From Flagellimonas onchidii (GTDB lineage: Bacteria; Bacteroidota; Bacteroidia; Flavobacteriales; Flavobacteriaceae), in the NCBI RefSeq assembly GCF_004804315.1, contig NZ_SRXX01000002.1, forward strand, positions 124,001 through 188,000: a DNA stretch of 64,000 nucleotides, in the 5' to 3' direction. The position numbers were made by a program, and so were the translations under genes. Below are positions 1 to 9,304 of this stretch, piece by piece (position 1 is the first letter of the stretch; every line of letters begins with the position of its first letter). Below the pieces are notes generated by a model, which saw only the letters and a list, made by a program, of their open reading frames with translations, ran no database searches and was not told where the DNA came from.

Positions 1-420
1 AACCACATCCAGTGCAAACTTTGAAAGACGCGCTTCGATATACCTCGAAGCGGCAGCACCGTCTCCTGTAAGGATGTTGCCCCAGTTACCCTGGGTATCT
101 ATGAGCAGGTCTTTTTGCCCTATTTGCACCATGGCATCCGCAATACTGGCGTCACCATGCGGATGGTATTGCATGGTATGCCCTACAACATTGGCCACTT
201 TATTATAACGACCATCATCAAGCTCCTTTAGTGCATGCATAATCCTGCGCTGTACAGGTTTAAACCCGTCTTCTATTGCAGGAACAGCCCTTTCCAAAAT
301 TACGTAGGAAGCATAGTCCAAGAACCAGTCCTTGTACATGCCTGTAACCCTAGTTAGTGTTTCTTGGGAATTGTCTTGGTTTTCTAAACCTTCATCATTC
401 AGTGCTTCGTTCTCTTCCAT
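1..420 (-). CDS. parC: DNA topoisomerase IV subunit A (ParC), N-terminal part, truncated by window edge
   Basis: The minus strand from the ATG at 420 encodes 140 residues that run off the left edge. After an acidic leader of about 20 residues come the hallmarks of the DNA-gate domain of type IIA topoisomerases: a KPVQRRIMHAL segment, the YHPHGDAS loop and the active-site tyrosine in ASRYIEARLS. The A subunit cuts and rejoins DNA so that linked daughter chromosomes can be separated. parE lies 30 bases upstream on the same strand, so the two form an operon and encode one heterotetramer; this pairing favours ParC over GyrA. The Ala at the position of E. coli ParC Ser80 is, as far as I recall, normal for this phylum. 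Confidence 0.93.
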   Translation of the reverse strand, partial: MEENEALNDEGLENQDNSQETLTRVTGMYKDWFLDYASYVILERAVPAIEDGFKPVQRRIMHALKELDDGRYNKVANVVGHTMQYHPHGDASIADAMVQIGQKDLLIDTQGNWGNILTGDGAAASRYIEARLSKFALDVV

Positions 421-450
421 TTAGAAGGAATGCATTTATTTGGTTTATAG

Positions 451-2304
451 TTAGTTTTCTTCTACTAAATCAAGTTCTACTTTAAGATTGTTAATGATAA
501 ACTCTTGACGGTCGGGTGTGTTTTTACCCATGTAAAACTTCAGTAAACTATCGATGCTCATAGCCTTGTCTAACATAACTGGCTCCAATCGGATATCATC
601 ACCAATAAAGTGTTTAAACTCATCAGGGGAAATCTCACCCAATCCCTTAAAACGGGTTATCTCCGGCTTCCCTGAAAGCTTTTGAATTGCATTTCTTCGT
701 TCTTCCTCGCTATAACAATAAATAGTTTCCTTTTTATTCCTAACCCTAAAAAGAGGAGTTTGAAGAATGTACAAATGGTTTTCTTTTATCAACTCTGGGA
801 AAAATTGCAAGAAGAATGTAATCAACAACAATCTTATGTGCATTCCATCCACGTCAGCATCCGTAGCGATTACAATATTATTGTAGCGCAAATCTTCCAT
901 GGACTCTTCAATGTTCAATGCTGCTTGTAGAAGATTGAATTCTTCATTTTCATACACAATCTTTTTAGACATTCCATAGGAATTCAATGGTTTGCCACGC
1001 AAACTGAAAACAGCCTGAGTATTAACGTCCCTTGACTTGGTAATAGACCCTGAAGCTGAATCTCCCTCTGTTATAAACAATGTAGATTCCAATCTTCTAT
1101 CCTTCTTCATGTCCTGAAGGTGTACACGGCAATCGCGTAACTTCTTATTGTGCAAGCTTGCTTTTTTGGCACGGTCACGAGCAAGTTTTCGAATACCTGA
1201 GAGTTCTTTACGTTCTTTTTCGGCTTGTACAATCTTGCGCTGTAATGCCTCGGCCGTTTCAGGGTTTTTATGCAGATAGTTGTCCAGGTATTTCCCGATA
1301 AAATCGTTCACGTAGGTCCGGACCGTGGGCAACTTCCCGCCCATATCCGTTGAACCAAGCTTGGTCTTGGTCTGACTTTCAAAGACAGGCTCCATGACCT
1401 TGATGGATATTGCGGAAATTATTGACTTCCTAATATCTGAAGCATCATAATTCTTCCCATAAAAATCCCGAATGGTTTTTACAATGGCCTCACGAAATGC
1501 AGCTTGATGCGTTCCTCCCTGAGTAGTGTGCTGCCCGTTTACAAAAGAATGGTACTCTTCACTATACTGTGTTTTGCTATGGGTCAAAGCCACTTCAATG
1601 TCGTCCCCTTTTAGGTGAACAATAGGATATAGAAAATCTTCTGTGTTATTATTATCCTCTAATAAATCCTTTAGGCCATTTTCCGAGTGGAACTTCTCCC
1701 CATTGAACACAATGGTAAGCCCCGGATTGAGGTACACATAGTTTTTGAGCATGCGTTCTACATACTCATTGCGATATTTATATTTTTTAAAGATAGTTTC
1801 ATCAGGAACGAAACTTACTTTGGTTCCCCTTCTTCGTGAGGTCTCCTCCAAAAGCTCTTCGTTAACCAGGTTTCCTGTCTCAAATTCAGCGGACTTGGAC
1901 TTCCCATCACGGGTGGATTCAACCTTAAAATAGGCAGAAAGGGCATTTACTGCTTTAGTACCCACCCCATTAAGTCCTACTGATTTTTTAAAGGCACGGG
2001 TATCATACTTTCCTCCCGTATTCATTTTGGAGACCACATCCACCACTTTGCCCAATGGAATACCGCGTCCGTAATCCCGGACATTCACTGTGTTCTCTTT
2101 GATATTGATTTCAATGGTCTTCCCAGCCCCCATTACAAATTCATCGATACAGTTATCGATGACTTCTTTTAGGAGGATGTAGATTCCATCATCAGCAGAA
2201 GAACCGTCGCCCAATTTACCTATATACATTCCTGGGCGCATACGAATATGCTCCTTCCAATCCAACGAACGAATGTTGTCTTCTGTATACTGGGTTTGTG
2301 CCAT
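451..2304 (-). CDS. parE: DNA topoisomerase IV subunit B (ParE)
   Basis: This is the 617-residue ATPase subunit of topoisomerase IV, complete and of usual length for Bacteroidota. The GHKL ATPase domain opens with RMRPGMYIG; Glu47 (catalytic) and Asn51 (Mg binding) sit in KEVIDN, and GRGIP and [13 protein letters not shown] follow. The TOPRIM part has ITEGDSASG and the metal-binding DADVDG. The C-terminus carries the conserved RFKGLGE segment. It closes around DNA on ATP binding and drives strand passage through ParC, whose gene follows by 30 bases. The long insert typical of some GyrB proteins is absent. The start ATG follows an AT-rich stretch without a Shine-Dalgarno motif, as elsewhere in this window. 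Confidence 0.97.
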   Translation of the reverse strand: MAQTQYTEDNIRSLDWKEHIRMRPGMYIGKLGDGSSADDGIYILLKEVIDNCIDEFVMGAGKTIEINIKENTVNVRDYGRGIPLGKVVDVVSKMNTGGKYDTRAFKKSVGLNGVGTKAVNALSAYFKVESTRDGKSKSAEFETGNLVNEELLEETSRRRGTKVSFVPDETIFKKYKYRNEYVERMLKNYVYLNPGLTIVFNGEKFHSENGLKDLLEDNNNTEDFLYPIVHLKGDDIEVALTHSKTQYSEEYHSFVNGQHTTQGGTHQAAFREAIVKTIRDFYGKNYDASDIRKSIISAISIKVMEPVFESQTKTKLGSTDMGGKLPTVRTYVNDFIGKYLDNYLHKNPETAEALQRKIVQAEKERKELSGIRKLARDRAKKASLHNKKLRDCRVHLQDMKKDRRLESTLFITEGDSASGSITKSRDVNTQAVFSLRGKPLNSYGMSKKIVYENEEFNLLQAALNIEESMEDLRYNNIVIATDADVDGMHIRLLLITFFLQFFPELIKENHLYILQTPLFRVRNKKETIYCYSEEERRNAIQKLSGKPEITRFKGLGEISPDEFKHFIGDDIRLEPVMLDKAMSIDSLLKFYMGKNTPDRQEFIINNLKVELDLVEEN

Positions 2305-2375
2305 GAAAAGGGGTTAATCCTCGCTAATATAAAATTTAGCCGTAAAAATAAAAGTGTGTTATGTGGAAAGTAATC

Positions 2376-2399
2376 AACAATGAGAAAGGAATCATTGTT
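2376..2399. repeat. Inverted repeat between parE and the EamA gene
   Basis: AACAATGA and TCATTGTT form a perfect 8-bp stem around an 8-base loop. It lies between the EamA stop codon and the parE start, both on the minus strand. It could slow or end transcription from the EamA gene or be a binding site near parE, but there is no strong T-run, so a terminator is not secure. Confidence 0.4.
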
Positions 2400-2407
2400 A
2401 ATATTAT

Positions 2408-3319
2408 TTAATTGCTTGATTTTCTTTTACGATTGATGGAGAGGTAGGTCACTCCAAAAATCACGATCAACATTCCCAATAATTGCGAGTAGCTCAATCT
2501 TTCGGCAAGAAAGACATAAGCGAGCAAAATGGTAGAAATAGGCCCCAAACTGCCAAGGATTGAAAAATTGGACGCTCCTAGTCTTTGAATCGAAGCTGAA
2601 ACTAAAAAGGAAGGAATCAGAGTAGCCAAAATCGCCATGGCAAATCCATATAAGTAGACGGGCGTGGGATAATCAAAAAGATTCCATGACCCAGAAAACG
2701 AATAATGTATCATAATACAAAAGGTTGAGGCAATCATGGCGTAACAGGTAAATCGAAGCACCCCAAATTTTGGGATGAGCCACCCACTTCCAACCAAATA
2801 AGAAGCATACGTTATGGCACTCATCAAAACCAAAAAGCCTCCCCAAAGAACCTGATTTCCCTTAATTTCCAATTCGTTCCAAAAAGTGACCATCAGGCCT
2901 AGATAGGTAATGCCTATGGCGGTCATTTGAATTTTGGAGATTTTTTCTTTGAAAAAAAACCTGGAAAGAAAAACTACAATGGTGGGATAAATAAATAGGA
3001 TAATACGTTCCAACCCTGCCTTAATATAATTAAGTCCCAAAAAGTCAAAATAACTGGCCAAATAATAACCTAGGAAACCGAAACCAAACAGCCATAAATA
3101 GTCCTTGGTTGTGGTCTTTTCCTGTTGCTTTTTTCTGACAAGACATAGAATTGTTGCGTAAAATGGTAACGCAAAGAGCATCCTGAAAAGAAGAAGGTCT
3201 AATGTGCTCACTTTATATTCATAGGCCAGTTTCACCATTACCGCCTTTGATGAAAAAAGGACTACACCCAACACACCATAAAGTACGCCTAAGCTTTTAT
3301 TGAAGTTTTTATCCGGCAT
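2408..3319 (-). CDS. EamA/DMT-family transporter
   Basis: The 303-residue product is built of about ten hydrophobic segments in two homologous halves, the layout of the drug/metabolite transporter (EamA, RhaT-like) family in the inner membrane. The first half begins with LGVLYGVLGVVLFSSKAVMVKLAYEY, shown here only in part by its SSKAVMVKLA helix; the second half ends with a typical basic tail (NRKRKSS). Such proteins export amino acids or other small metabolites, but the substrate cannot be read from the sequence. The gene sits alone on the minus strand between parE and ychF. I am sure of the family and unsure of the substrate. Confidence 0.88.
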   Translation of the reverse strand: MPDKNFNKSLGVLYGVLGVVLFSSKAVMVKLAYEYKVSTLDLLLFRMLFALPFYATILCLVRKKQQEKTTTKDYLWLFGFGFLGYYLASYFDFLGLNYIKAGLERIILFIYPTIVVFLSRFFFKEKISKIQMTAIGITYLGLMVTFWNELEIKGNQVLWGGFLVLMSAITYASYLVGSGWLIPKFGVLRFTCYAMIASTFCIMIHYSFSGSWNLFDYPTPVYLYGFAMAILATLIPSFLVSASIQRLGASNFSILGSLGPISTILLAYVFLAERLSYSQLLGMLIVIFGVTYLSINRKRKSSN

Positions 3320-3386
3320 TTGGCAAATCTACTCAGCCGAACAACCAGGCAGGTTTTGAAAGGTTGTGAATTACAATGTTCAACTA

Positions 3387-4481
3387 TTACACGTTGAACC
3401 TAAAATGCATCACATCACCATCTTTTACTATGTAATCTTTACCTTCCACTCTCATTTTACCAGCTTCCTTGACCTTGGTTTCACTTCCGTAATCCACATA
3501 ATCACTATACGAAATCACCTCGGCACGTATGAATCCTTTTTCAAAATCAGTGTGGATAACACCAGCGGCTTGCGGAGCTGTCGCACCAATTGGAATGGTC
3601 CAAGCGCGAACTTCCTTTTGACCAGCGGTAAAATACGTTTCCAAATTCAATAATCGATATGCCCCTCTTATGAGTTTTGCGGAACCGGGTTCGGTAAGCC
3701 CTAAATCCTCAAGAAATAGCTGACGCTCCTCGTATGTTTCCAGCTCGGTAATATCAGCTTCTGTGCCTACTGCTAGAAAAATCACTTCCGCGTTTTCATC
3801 CGCAACAGTAGCTTTCACCTTTTCCACATATGCATTTCCTTCAACAGCAGCGCCTTCGTCCACGTTACAAACGTACATAACCGGTTTATCAGTAATCAGT
3901 TGCAAGGGTTTTACATATGCTACTTTATCATCATCAGCAACAGTAATCGCTCTTACCGATAGTCCCGATTCGAGACCTTCTTTTAAAGCATTTAGAATAG
4001 TTTCTTCCTTTTGAGCTTCTTTGTTGCCAGTCTTAGCGGTACGCTTTACTTTGTCCAGTTTTTTCTCTACACTCTCCAAGTCTTTTAGTTGGAGTTCCAT
4101 ATCAATGGTCTCTTTGTCCCTAATGGGATCCACAGAGCCATCCACATGTACGATATTATCGTTGTCGAAACATCTCAAGACATGAAGAATAGCATCAGTT
4201 TCGCGAATATTACCCAAAAACTGGTTCCCCAATCCTTCTCCTTTACTAGCTCCTTTTACCAACCCAGCAATATCCACGATTTCAACGGTGGCAGGAATTA
4301 CTTTTTCCGGATTTACTAACTCCTCCAATTTTTCCAATCTTGGGTCAGGTACATTTACCACACCAATATTGGGCTCAATGGTACAGAACGGAAAATTTGC
4401 ACTTTGGGCCTTTGCATTGGACAAACAGTTAAAAAGTGTTGATTTTCCTACGTTGGGCAATCCTACAATACCAGCTTTCAT
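3387..4481 (-). CDS. ychF: Ribosome-associated ATPase YchF (OLA1 family)
   Basis: The protein has 364 residues, as expected for YchF. The P-loop GLPNVGKS is at residues 7-14, followed by the switch region and DIAGLVKGAS (G3). The NVDE motif replaces the usual NKxD, which explains why this OBG-family member prefers ATP to GTP. A coiled-coil insert occupies roughly residues 125-170, and the C-terminal TGS domain contains FTAGQKEVRAW and GFIRAEVI. YchF binds ribosomes and is linked to oxidative-stress response. A TATATTTG -7 element on the minus strand about 95 bases upstream implies a leader of about 90 nt that contains short dispersed repeats. Confidence 0.97.
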   Translation of the reverse strand: MKAGIVGLPNVGKSTLFNCLSNAKAQSANFPFCTIEPNIGVVNVPDPRLEKLEELVNPEKVIPATVEIVDIAGLVKGASKGEGLGNQFLGNIRETDAILHVLRCFDNDNIVHVDGSVDPIRDKETIDMELQLKDLESVEKKLDKVKRTAKTGNKEAQKEETILNALKEGLESGLSVRAITVADDDKVAYVKPLQLITDKPVMYVCNVDEGAAVEGNAYVEKVKATVADENAEVIFLAVGTEADITELETYEERQLFLEDLGLTEPGSAKLIRGAYRLLNLETYFTAGQKEVRAWTIPIGATAPQAAGVIHTDFEKGFIRAEVISYSDYVDYGSETKVKEAGKMRVEGKDYIVKDGDVMHFRFNV

Positions 4482-4495
4482 TAATAAAGATATTT

Positions 4496-4562
4496 AGACA
4501 TCAGACATTAGCAATCAGACTTGACATAGTACTGATTATTGAACATTGACGATTGTTCATTG
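4496..4562. repeat. Short dispersed intergenic repeats in the ychF leader
   Basis: Two motif families lie side by side. One is AGACATCAGACATTAG (about 4496-4511), the reverse-complement form of the CTGATGTCTGATGTC family seen near 55484 and 60946. The other is ATTGTTCATTG (4552-4562), identical to 57286-57296 and related to copies near 28281 and 60979. They lie inside the predicted 5' leader of ychF. Confidence 0.5.
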
Positions 4563-4574
4563 ATTTTTCGGCTG

Positions 4575-4582
4575 CAAATATA
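4575..4582 (-). promoter_or_regulatory. Candidate -7 element for ychF
   Basis: Read on the minus strand the bases are TATATTTG, an exact match to the Bacteroidota -7 consensus TAnnTTTG. No clear TTG was found at the -33 distance. Transcription from here would give ychF a leader of about 90 nt. Confidence 0.4.
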
Positions 4583-4619
4583 AGTGGAACTTTTATATGG
4601 AAAACTATGTTTTAACAGG

Positions 4620-4748
4620 CTAAAATCCATTTGCCCACATATAGGCACCTATGACCAAGACTGTGATAATACCCAAAATAGCCACCACAGAGAGTATGCA
4701 ACCTACATTTTTCCAGAATCCCTTATATTCCTCCTCCTTTTCTTCCAT
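4620..4748 (-). CDS. Small single-span membrane protein
   Basis: Starting at the ATG at 4748 the reading frame gives 42 residues: an acidic, soluble head (MEEKEEEYKGFWKN) and one hydrophobic helix of about 22 residues (CILSVVAILGIITVLVIGAY). The frame remains open further upstream, but that extension is not protein-like and would overlap the start of the divergent ureohydrolase gene, so I chose the internal start. The clean charge-then-helix design supports a real microprotein, yet I do not recognise the family and the function is unknown. Confidence 0.5.
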   Translation of the reverse strand: MEEKEEEYKGFWKNVGCILSVVAILGIITVLVIGAYMWANGF

Positions 4749-4847
4749 GGGTTTATTTTTCAAGATTTTGCAAAAGTAATAAGAAATCCTTTGGTCAATA
4801 ATGACAATGAAGCAAAGCATTCCGTTATCAATTTTTACATTTGATAT

Positions 4848-5624
4848 ATGGGAAAAATTACAATTCAAGGCATTTTGTACGATGATAAGTCCTCTTTTTT
4901 AAAAGGTCCGGCTTTGGCTCCTCCATTAATTCGGGAAGCATATCACAGCAATTCTGCCAACTATTGGGCGGAAGATGGCAGTTATATACATCCAGATTTG
5001 TTCGACGATGCAGGCGATCATACTATTAAAGACTATTTTGATATATCAGAAATAACATCCAAACAACTTCGAGAAGGAAATCCGATGATAACATTAGGAG
5101 GCGATCACTCAATTACTTTTCCTGTAATCCAAGCATTTCATGCGACCTACGGACTAATCGATATTTTGCATATTGATGCGCATGGGGATCTCTACGAAAA
5201 TTTTGAAGGTGACCCCTATTCCCATGCATGCCCTTTTTTCAACATTATGAAAGATGGATTAGTTAAGAATTTATATCAGGTTGGAATTCGAACTTTAAAC
5301 GACACGCAAAGAACAAATGCGGAAAAATTTGGGGTCAAAATCAATGAAATGAAAGATTTCGAGTCTTTTAAAATGCCCAAGTTCAAAAATCCGCTATACC
5401 TTTCTTTGGATTTGGACGCTCTGGATCCTGCTTATGCGCCAGGAGTGTCACATCACGAACCTGGAGGGCTGAGCACAAGACAAGTAATCGATATCATTCA
5501 AAAAATTGATGCTCCAATTGTAGGTGCTGACATCGTTGAATACAACCCAACAAGGGACATTAATGATATGACTGCTATGGTCACTGCAAAATTATTTAAG
5601 GAAATAGCCGCTAAAATGCTTTAG
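4848..5624 (+). CDS. Agmatinase/arginase-family ureohydrolase
   Basis: The 258-residue protein carries the manganese ligands of the ureohydrolase fold: GGDHS at 84-88, DAHGD at 110-114, SHA at 125-127 and, near residue 190, SLDLDALDPAYAPG; a late Glu in ADIVEYNP completes the site. The family hydrolyses guanidino compounds (agmatine, arginine, guanidinobutyrate or formiminoglutamate) to urea or formamide plus the amine. The compact size and the DAHGD form favour an agmatinase-like enzyme, but substrate cannot be fixed. Its stop is three bases from the stop of the convergent ferredoxin gene, and a short palindrome (AAATGCT/AGCATTT) spans its 3' end. Confidence 0.88.
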   Translation: MGKITIQGILYDDKSSFLKGPALAPPLIREAYHSNSANYWAEDGSYIHPDLFDDAGDHTIKDYFDISEITSKQLREGNPMITLGGDHSITFPVIQAFHATYGLIDILHIDAHGDLYENFEGDPYSHACPFFNIMKDGLVKNLYQVGIRTLNDTQRTNAEKFGVKINEMKDFESFKMPKFKNPLYLSLDLDALDPAYAPGVSHHEPGGLSTRQVIDIIQKIDAPIVGADIVEYNPTRDINDMTAMVTAKLFKEIAAKML

Positions 5625-5627
5625 CAT

Positions 5628-5981
5628 TTACCCGTCGGGGTGCATAAATTTTTGCTTGCCAAGAAGTTCGTCTTCAGACTCGACGCGGTCCTCATCTGGA
5701 ACACAACAGTCCACCGGGCATACGGCAGCACATTGCGGCTCCTCATGGAAACCCATACACTCAGTACATTTATCAGGAGCTATATAATAGATTTCATCGC
5801 TTATGGGTTCTTGCACTTCGTCAGCATCTACCGCTTTGCCATCAGGAAGTACAACATCCCCGGCCAAAGAAGTACCATCACTATATCTCCACTCATCAGC
5901 ACCTTCATAAATTGCCGTGTTGGGGCATTCTGGCTCGCAAGCTCCACAGTTGATGCATTCGTCTGTTATGATAATTGCCAT
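5628..5981 (-). CDS. 2[4Fe-4S] ferredoxin
   Basis: This 117-residue acidic protein binds two 4Fe-4S clusters. The first set is C9-x2-C12-x2-C15-x3-C19-P. The second is C-x2-C-x8-C-x3-C-P, with the longer x8 loop typical of the Alvin-type ferredoxins. A loop of about 40 residues rich in Asp and Glu separates the two halves. It carries electrons in the cytoplasm; the partner is not evident, but the divergent neighbour is an acyl-CoA reductase, an arrangement common in Flavobacteriaceae. The promoter in the shared gap has both elements. Confidence 0.95.
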   Translation of the reverse strand: MAIIITDECINCGACEPECPNTAIYEGADEWRYSDGTSLAGDVVLPDGKAVDADEVQEPISDEIYYIAPDKCTECMGFHEEPQCAAVCPVDCCVPDEDRVESEDELLGKQKFMHPDG

Positions 5982-6035
5982 AATTTTCCTTTTCTGTTAT
6001 GCCGAAATCAGCTCAGCATGCTTACTTTTGGTGCA

Positions 6036-6067
6036 CAAAAATAAACCCTACCAAATTAGTGTACAAA
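6036..6067 (-). promoter_or_regulatory. Promoter for the ferredoxin gene
   Basis: On the minus strand TTTG (6064-6067) is followed after 20 bases by TATTTTTG (6036-6043), matching both elements of the Bacteroidota sigma-A promoter. The leader to the ferredoxin ATG is about 48 nt. On the plus strand TACTTTTG (6023-6030) may serve the divergent acyl-CoA reductase, though I see no matching TTG. Confidence 0.6.
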
Positions 6068-6071
6068 TATA

Positions 6072-7118
6072 ATGATGGCATATAAGGGAAGATTGAAAGC
6101 TTTTGTTAAACTTGGAAATTATCTGAAGGATTTTTGTGAAAATCACAATGCAGATTCCGAAAGCAGGTTTTCATTGTTTAAGGATGTATTGATAAGAGCA
6201 GAAGAACAGAATACTTGGTTTACACAGGAAAACCTCTTTTTTACGCTACAGCAATGGTCTAATCTACTGACGGAAGACAAACTAACCCAATGGCTTTCCA
6301 ATTATACATTGGACAACCAAAGCGATCCTAAGATCATTGGGGTAGTAATGGCCGGGAACATTCCCCTTGTAGGGTTTCATGATTTTATTTGCATTTTGCT
6401 CTCTGGAAACAAGGTTTTGGCAAAAACCTCCTCTAACGATAAAGTATTACTGCCCTTTTTATGCGATTTTTTGGTGCAGCAAGAACCAAGTCTTCAAGAT
6501 AACATCGAATTCACTGAAGGAAAGTTTGAACATTTCGATGCAGTAATAGCCACCGGGAGTAACAACACAAGTCGGTATTTTGAATATTATTTTGGCAAAA
6601 AGCCCAATATTATCCGAAAAAATAGAAATGCTGTGGCCATTCTAACAGGAAATGAATCCAAGCAGCAACTTGAGGCTTTGGGTGAGGATATTTTTAGATA
6701 TTACGGTCTTGGCTGTAGAAATGTTTCTAAAATCTATGTGCCCAAAGACTATGATTTTGACCTGCTTTTTAAGGCTTTGTTTGCTTACAAGGATATTATC
6801 CATCAAACCAAATACGCCAACAATTACGATTATAACAAAGCGGTTTATTTGATGAGCGAATTTAAAATATTGGACAATGGGTTTTTAATCTTGAAAGAAG
6901 ACGAAAGCTTTTCCTCCCCTATTGCCTCTCTTTTCTATGAGTTTTATGATTCGGAAGAAACATTAAAACAAGAATTGGCCAACAGGGAAGAAGATATTCA
7001 ATGCGTGGTTTCCAAAGGATGGTTTTTACATGAAGTCGATTTTGGGCAGACTCAAAAACCCAGATTAAGCGACTACGCGGATGGTGTGGACACTATGAAA
7101 TTCCTGCTAGAACTTTAG
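6072..7118 (+). CDS. Acyl-CoA reductase (LuxC-like)
   Basis: The 348-residue protein belongs to the LuxC/acyl-CoA reductase branch of the aldehyde dehydrogenase superfamily. Visible features are the VVMAGNIPLVGFHD segment (about residues 91-105), a conserved GCRNVSK motif holding the likely nucleophilic cysteine, and YNKAVYLM. LuxC proteins reduce fatty acyl groups to aldehydes with NADPH; the flavobacterial members lack any lux context, so the physiological substrate is not known. Two adjacent ATG codons (6072, 6075) could both start it. It sits between ferredoxin and serC, an order widely kept in flavobacteria. Confidence 0.85.
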   Translation: MMAYKGRLKAFVKLGNYLKDFCENHNADSESRFSLFKDVLIRAEEQNTWFTQENLFFTLQQWSNLLTEDKLTQWLSNYTLDNQSDPKIIGVVMAGNIPLVGFHDFICILLSGNKVLAKTSSNDKVLLPFLCDFLVQQEPSLQDNIEFTEGKFEHFDAVIATGSNNTSRYFEYYFGKKPNIIRKNRNAVAILTGNESKQQLEALGEDIFRYYGLGCRNVSKIYVPKDYDFDLLFKALFAYKDIIHQTKYANNYDYNKAVYLMSEFKILDNGFLILKEDESFSSPIASLFYEFYDSEETLKQELANREEDIQCVVSKGWFLHEVDFGQTQKPRLSDYADGVDTMKFLLEL

Positions 7119-7233
7119 CCCAGCGGATTGTTTTCATATCCAAGTTTTTTTAAGACCTTTATCACTTAATTTAATTTGAACAGATTCTCCTGCCTAATAA
7201 TTTGAAGGAGTTTCAAACCTCTCGAACCTATAT

Positions 7234-8298
7234 ATGAAAAAGCACAATTTTAGCGCCGGACCTTGTATTTTACCACAAGAAGTAATGCAAAAAGCCTCTG
7301 AAGCAGTAGTTGAACTGGATGGCATAGGACTCTCCTTAATAGAAATCTCGCACCGAAGTAAGGAATTTGTAGCCATTATGGAAAAGGCACGTTCTTTGGC
7401 GTTAGAGCTTTTGGGGCTTGAAGGAAAGGGATATCAGGCCTTATTCCTGCAGGGAGGAGCAAGCACCCAGTTCTTGATGGCAGCCTATAACCTATTGGAA
7501 AATAAAGCAGGGTACGTAAATACAGGTACTTGGAGTCTTAAGGCCCTAAAGGAAGCTCGATTGTTTGGAGAAATTGTAGAAGTGGCCTCTTCCCAAGATC
7601 AAAATTTTAACTATATACCCAAAGGATATAGTATTCCAAAAGATTTGGATTATTTACACCTTACCTCCAACAATACCATTTTTGGAACACAGGTAAAAGA
7701 ATTCCCCAAAACCAATGTCCCTTTGGTTTGTGACATGAGTTCCGATATTTTTTCACGTCAGCTGGATTTTTCGAAATTCGATTTGATCTATGCCGGGGCG
7801 CAGAAAAATATGGGACCAGCCGGCACCACACTTGTTGTTGTAAAAGAGGATATTTTGGGTAAAGTATCCAGAAAAATTCCTTCTATGTTGGATTATTCAG
7901 TACATGTCGGTAAGGACAGCATGTTCAACACCCCTCCGGTTTTTGCAGTGTACACGTCCATGTTGACAATGCAGTGGCTTAAAGATTTAGGTGGAATAGC
8001 TGCAATTGAGGAAATCAATGAAAGAAAAGCGAACCTTATTTATTCTGAAATAGAATTGAATCCGGTTTTCTCCGGATTTGCTGCAAAGGAAGACCGTTCA
8101 AACATGAATGCAACCTTCAATATTACGGATGAGACCCTAAAGGAGATTTTTGACGAAAAATGCAAAGAGGCAGGAATCAGCGGAATAAATGGACACCGCT
8201 CTGTTGGCGGATATAGGGCTTCCATGTACAACGCCCTTCCTTTGGAAAGTGTAGGGGTTTTGGTAGATATTATGAGTGATTTGGAAAAGAAAGGATAA
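7234..8298 (+). CDS. serC: Phosphoserine aminotransferase
   Basis: The 354-residue class V aminotransferase begins KKHNFSAGPCILP, the classic SerC start. The PLP-binding lysine is in GAQKNMGPAG near residue 193, and the phosphate-binding GHRSVGGYRASMYNA is at the C-terminus. It converts 3-phosphohydroxypyruvate and glutamate to O-phosphoserine, and usually also acts in pyridoxal phosphate synthesis. The next gene, two bases downstream, encodes the dehydrogenase that supplies its substrate, so the two form an operon. Phosphoserine may also feed the cysteine-synthase-like enzyme at 52 kb. Confidence 0.97.
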   Translation: MKKHNFSAGPCILPQEVMQKASEAVVELDGIGLSLIEISHRSKEFVAIMEKARSLALELLGLEGKGYQALFLQGGASTQFLMAAYNLLENKAGYVNTGTWSLKALKEARLFGEIVEVASSQDQNFNYIPKGYSIPKDLDYLHLTSNNTIFGTQVKEFPKTNVPLVCDMSSDIFSRQLDFSKFDLIYAGAQKNMGPAGTTLVVVKEDILGKVSRKIPSMLDYSVHVGKDSMFNTPPVFAVYTSMLTMQWLKDLGGIAAIEEINERKANLIYSEIELNPVFSGFAAKEDRSNMNATFNITDETLKEIFDEKCKEAGISGINGHRSVGGYRASMYNALPLESVGVLVDIMSDLEKKG

Positions 8299-8300
8299 AC

Positions 8301-9251
8301 ATGAAGATTTTAGCTAACGACGGAATCGCCCAGTCAGGTATAGATAAATTACAATCCGAGGGTTTTGATGTCATAACTACTAAGGTGGCCCAAGAGCAAT
8401 TGGCAAATTTCATTAATGAAAAGAATATCAGTGCATTGTTGGTCCGCAGTGCGACTGAAGCGAGACAGTCTCTTATTGATTCTTGCCCAAGTTTGAAATT
8501 GATTGGTCGCGGAGGTGTTGGCATGGACAATATTGATGTCTCCTATGCCAAGTCCAAAGGAATCCACATCATCAATACTCCTGCAGCTTCTTCGGAATCT
8601 GTTGCCGAATTGGTTTTTGCGCATTTATTTGGTGGGGTCCGTTTTTTATACGATTCTAACCGAAATATGCCTCTTGAAGGAGACAGCAAGTTCAAACAAC
8701 TCAAGAAAAGTTATGGCGGGGGCTCCGAGTTAAGGGGAAAGACTCTCGGAGTTATTGGATTCGGGCGCATAGGTCAGGCTGTAGCTAAAATGGCCCTTGG
8801 ATTGGGCATGAAAGTGATTTTCAATGACCCTATCGTTGAAAATACGATATTGGAGATTCCATTTTTTGATGGACAGTCGGTAAAATTTGAATTATCCAAC
8901 AGTGATTTTGATGCTGTTCTCAAAAGTTCTGACTTCATAAGTGTACATGTCCCCGCCCAAAAAAGCTACGTGTTGGGCAAAAAGGAATTTGACAAGATGA
9001 AAGTCGGCGTTGGAATAATAAATGCTTCACGAGGCGGAGTCATTGATGAAGTTGCCTTGATAGATGCCTTGGAGAGCGAAAAAATTGCCTTTGCAGGCTT
9101 GGATGTATTTGAATCTGAACCTAATCCTGAAATCCGTATTTTAATGCATCCTAAAATCTCGTTGACACCCCATATTGGAGCTGCTACCAAGGAAGCACAA
9201 GACAGGATTGGACTAGAACTCGCTGATCAAATCATCAAATTGTTAAAGTAG
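8301..9251 (+). CDS. serA: D-2-hydroxyacid dehydrogenase, probable 3-phosphoglycerate dehydrogenase
   Basis: At 316 residues this is the short form of the enzyme, with the catalytic and NAD-binding domains only and no ACT or intervening regulatory domain. Motifs are LIGRGGVGMDNID, the dinucleotide-binding GVIGFGRIGQAVA, NASRGGVIDE and the catalytic TPHIGAAT. It should oxidise 3-phosphoglycerate, the first committed step to serine. The two-base spacing after serC and the shared pathway support the assignment over another hydroxyacid dehydrogenase. Lack of an ACT domain predicts no serine feedback through that route. Confidence 0.88.
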   Translation: MKILANDGIAQSGIDKLQSEGFDVITTKVAQEQLANFINEKNISALLVRSATEARQSLIDSCPSLKLIGRGGVGMDNIDVSYAKSKGIHIINTPAASSESVAELVFAHLFGGVRFLYDSNRNMPLEGDSKFKQLKKSYGGGSELRGKTLGVIGFGRIGQAVAKMALGLGMKVIFNDPIVENTILEIPFFDGQSVKFELSNSDFDAVLKSSDFISVHVPAQKSYVLGKKEFDKMKVGVGIINASRGGVIDEVALIDALESEKIAFAGLDVFESEPNPEIRILMHPKISLTPHIGAATKEAQDRIGLELADQIIKLLK

Positions 9252-9304
9252 ACCTGATACCTTTTCTTTTTTGTACATTGTCACTCTAAACTAAACACTA
9301 CAAA

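Noticed and set aside
1..420. Ala at the ParC Ser80 position as a drug-resistance mutation
   Set aside because: As far as I recall, the YHPHGDAS form is normal in Bacteroidota, so no resistance claim is justified.
5614..5629. AAATGCT-TT-AGCATTT palindrome as a terminator between convergent genes
   Set aside because: The loop would be two bases and no T-run follows; it is kept only as a note in the ureohydrolase entry.
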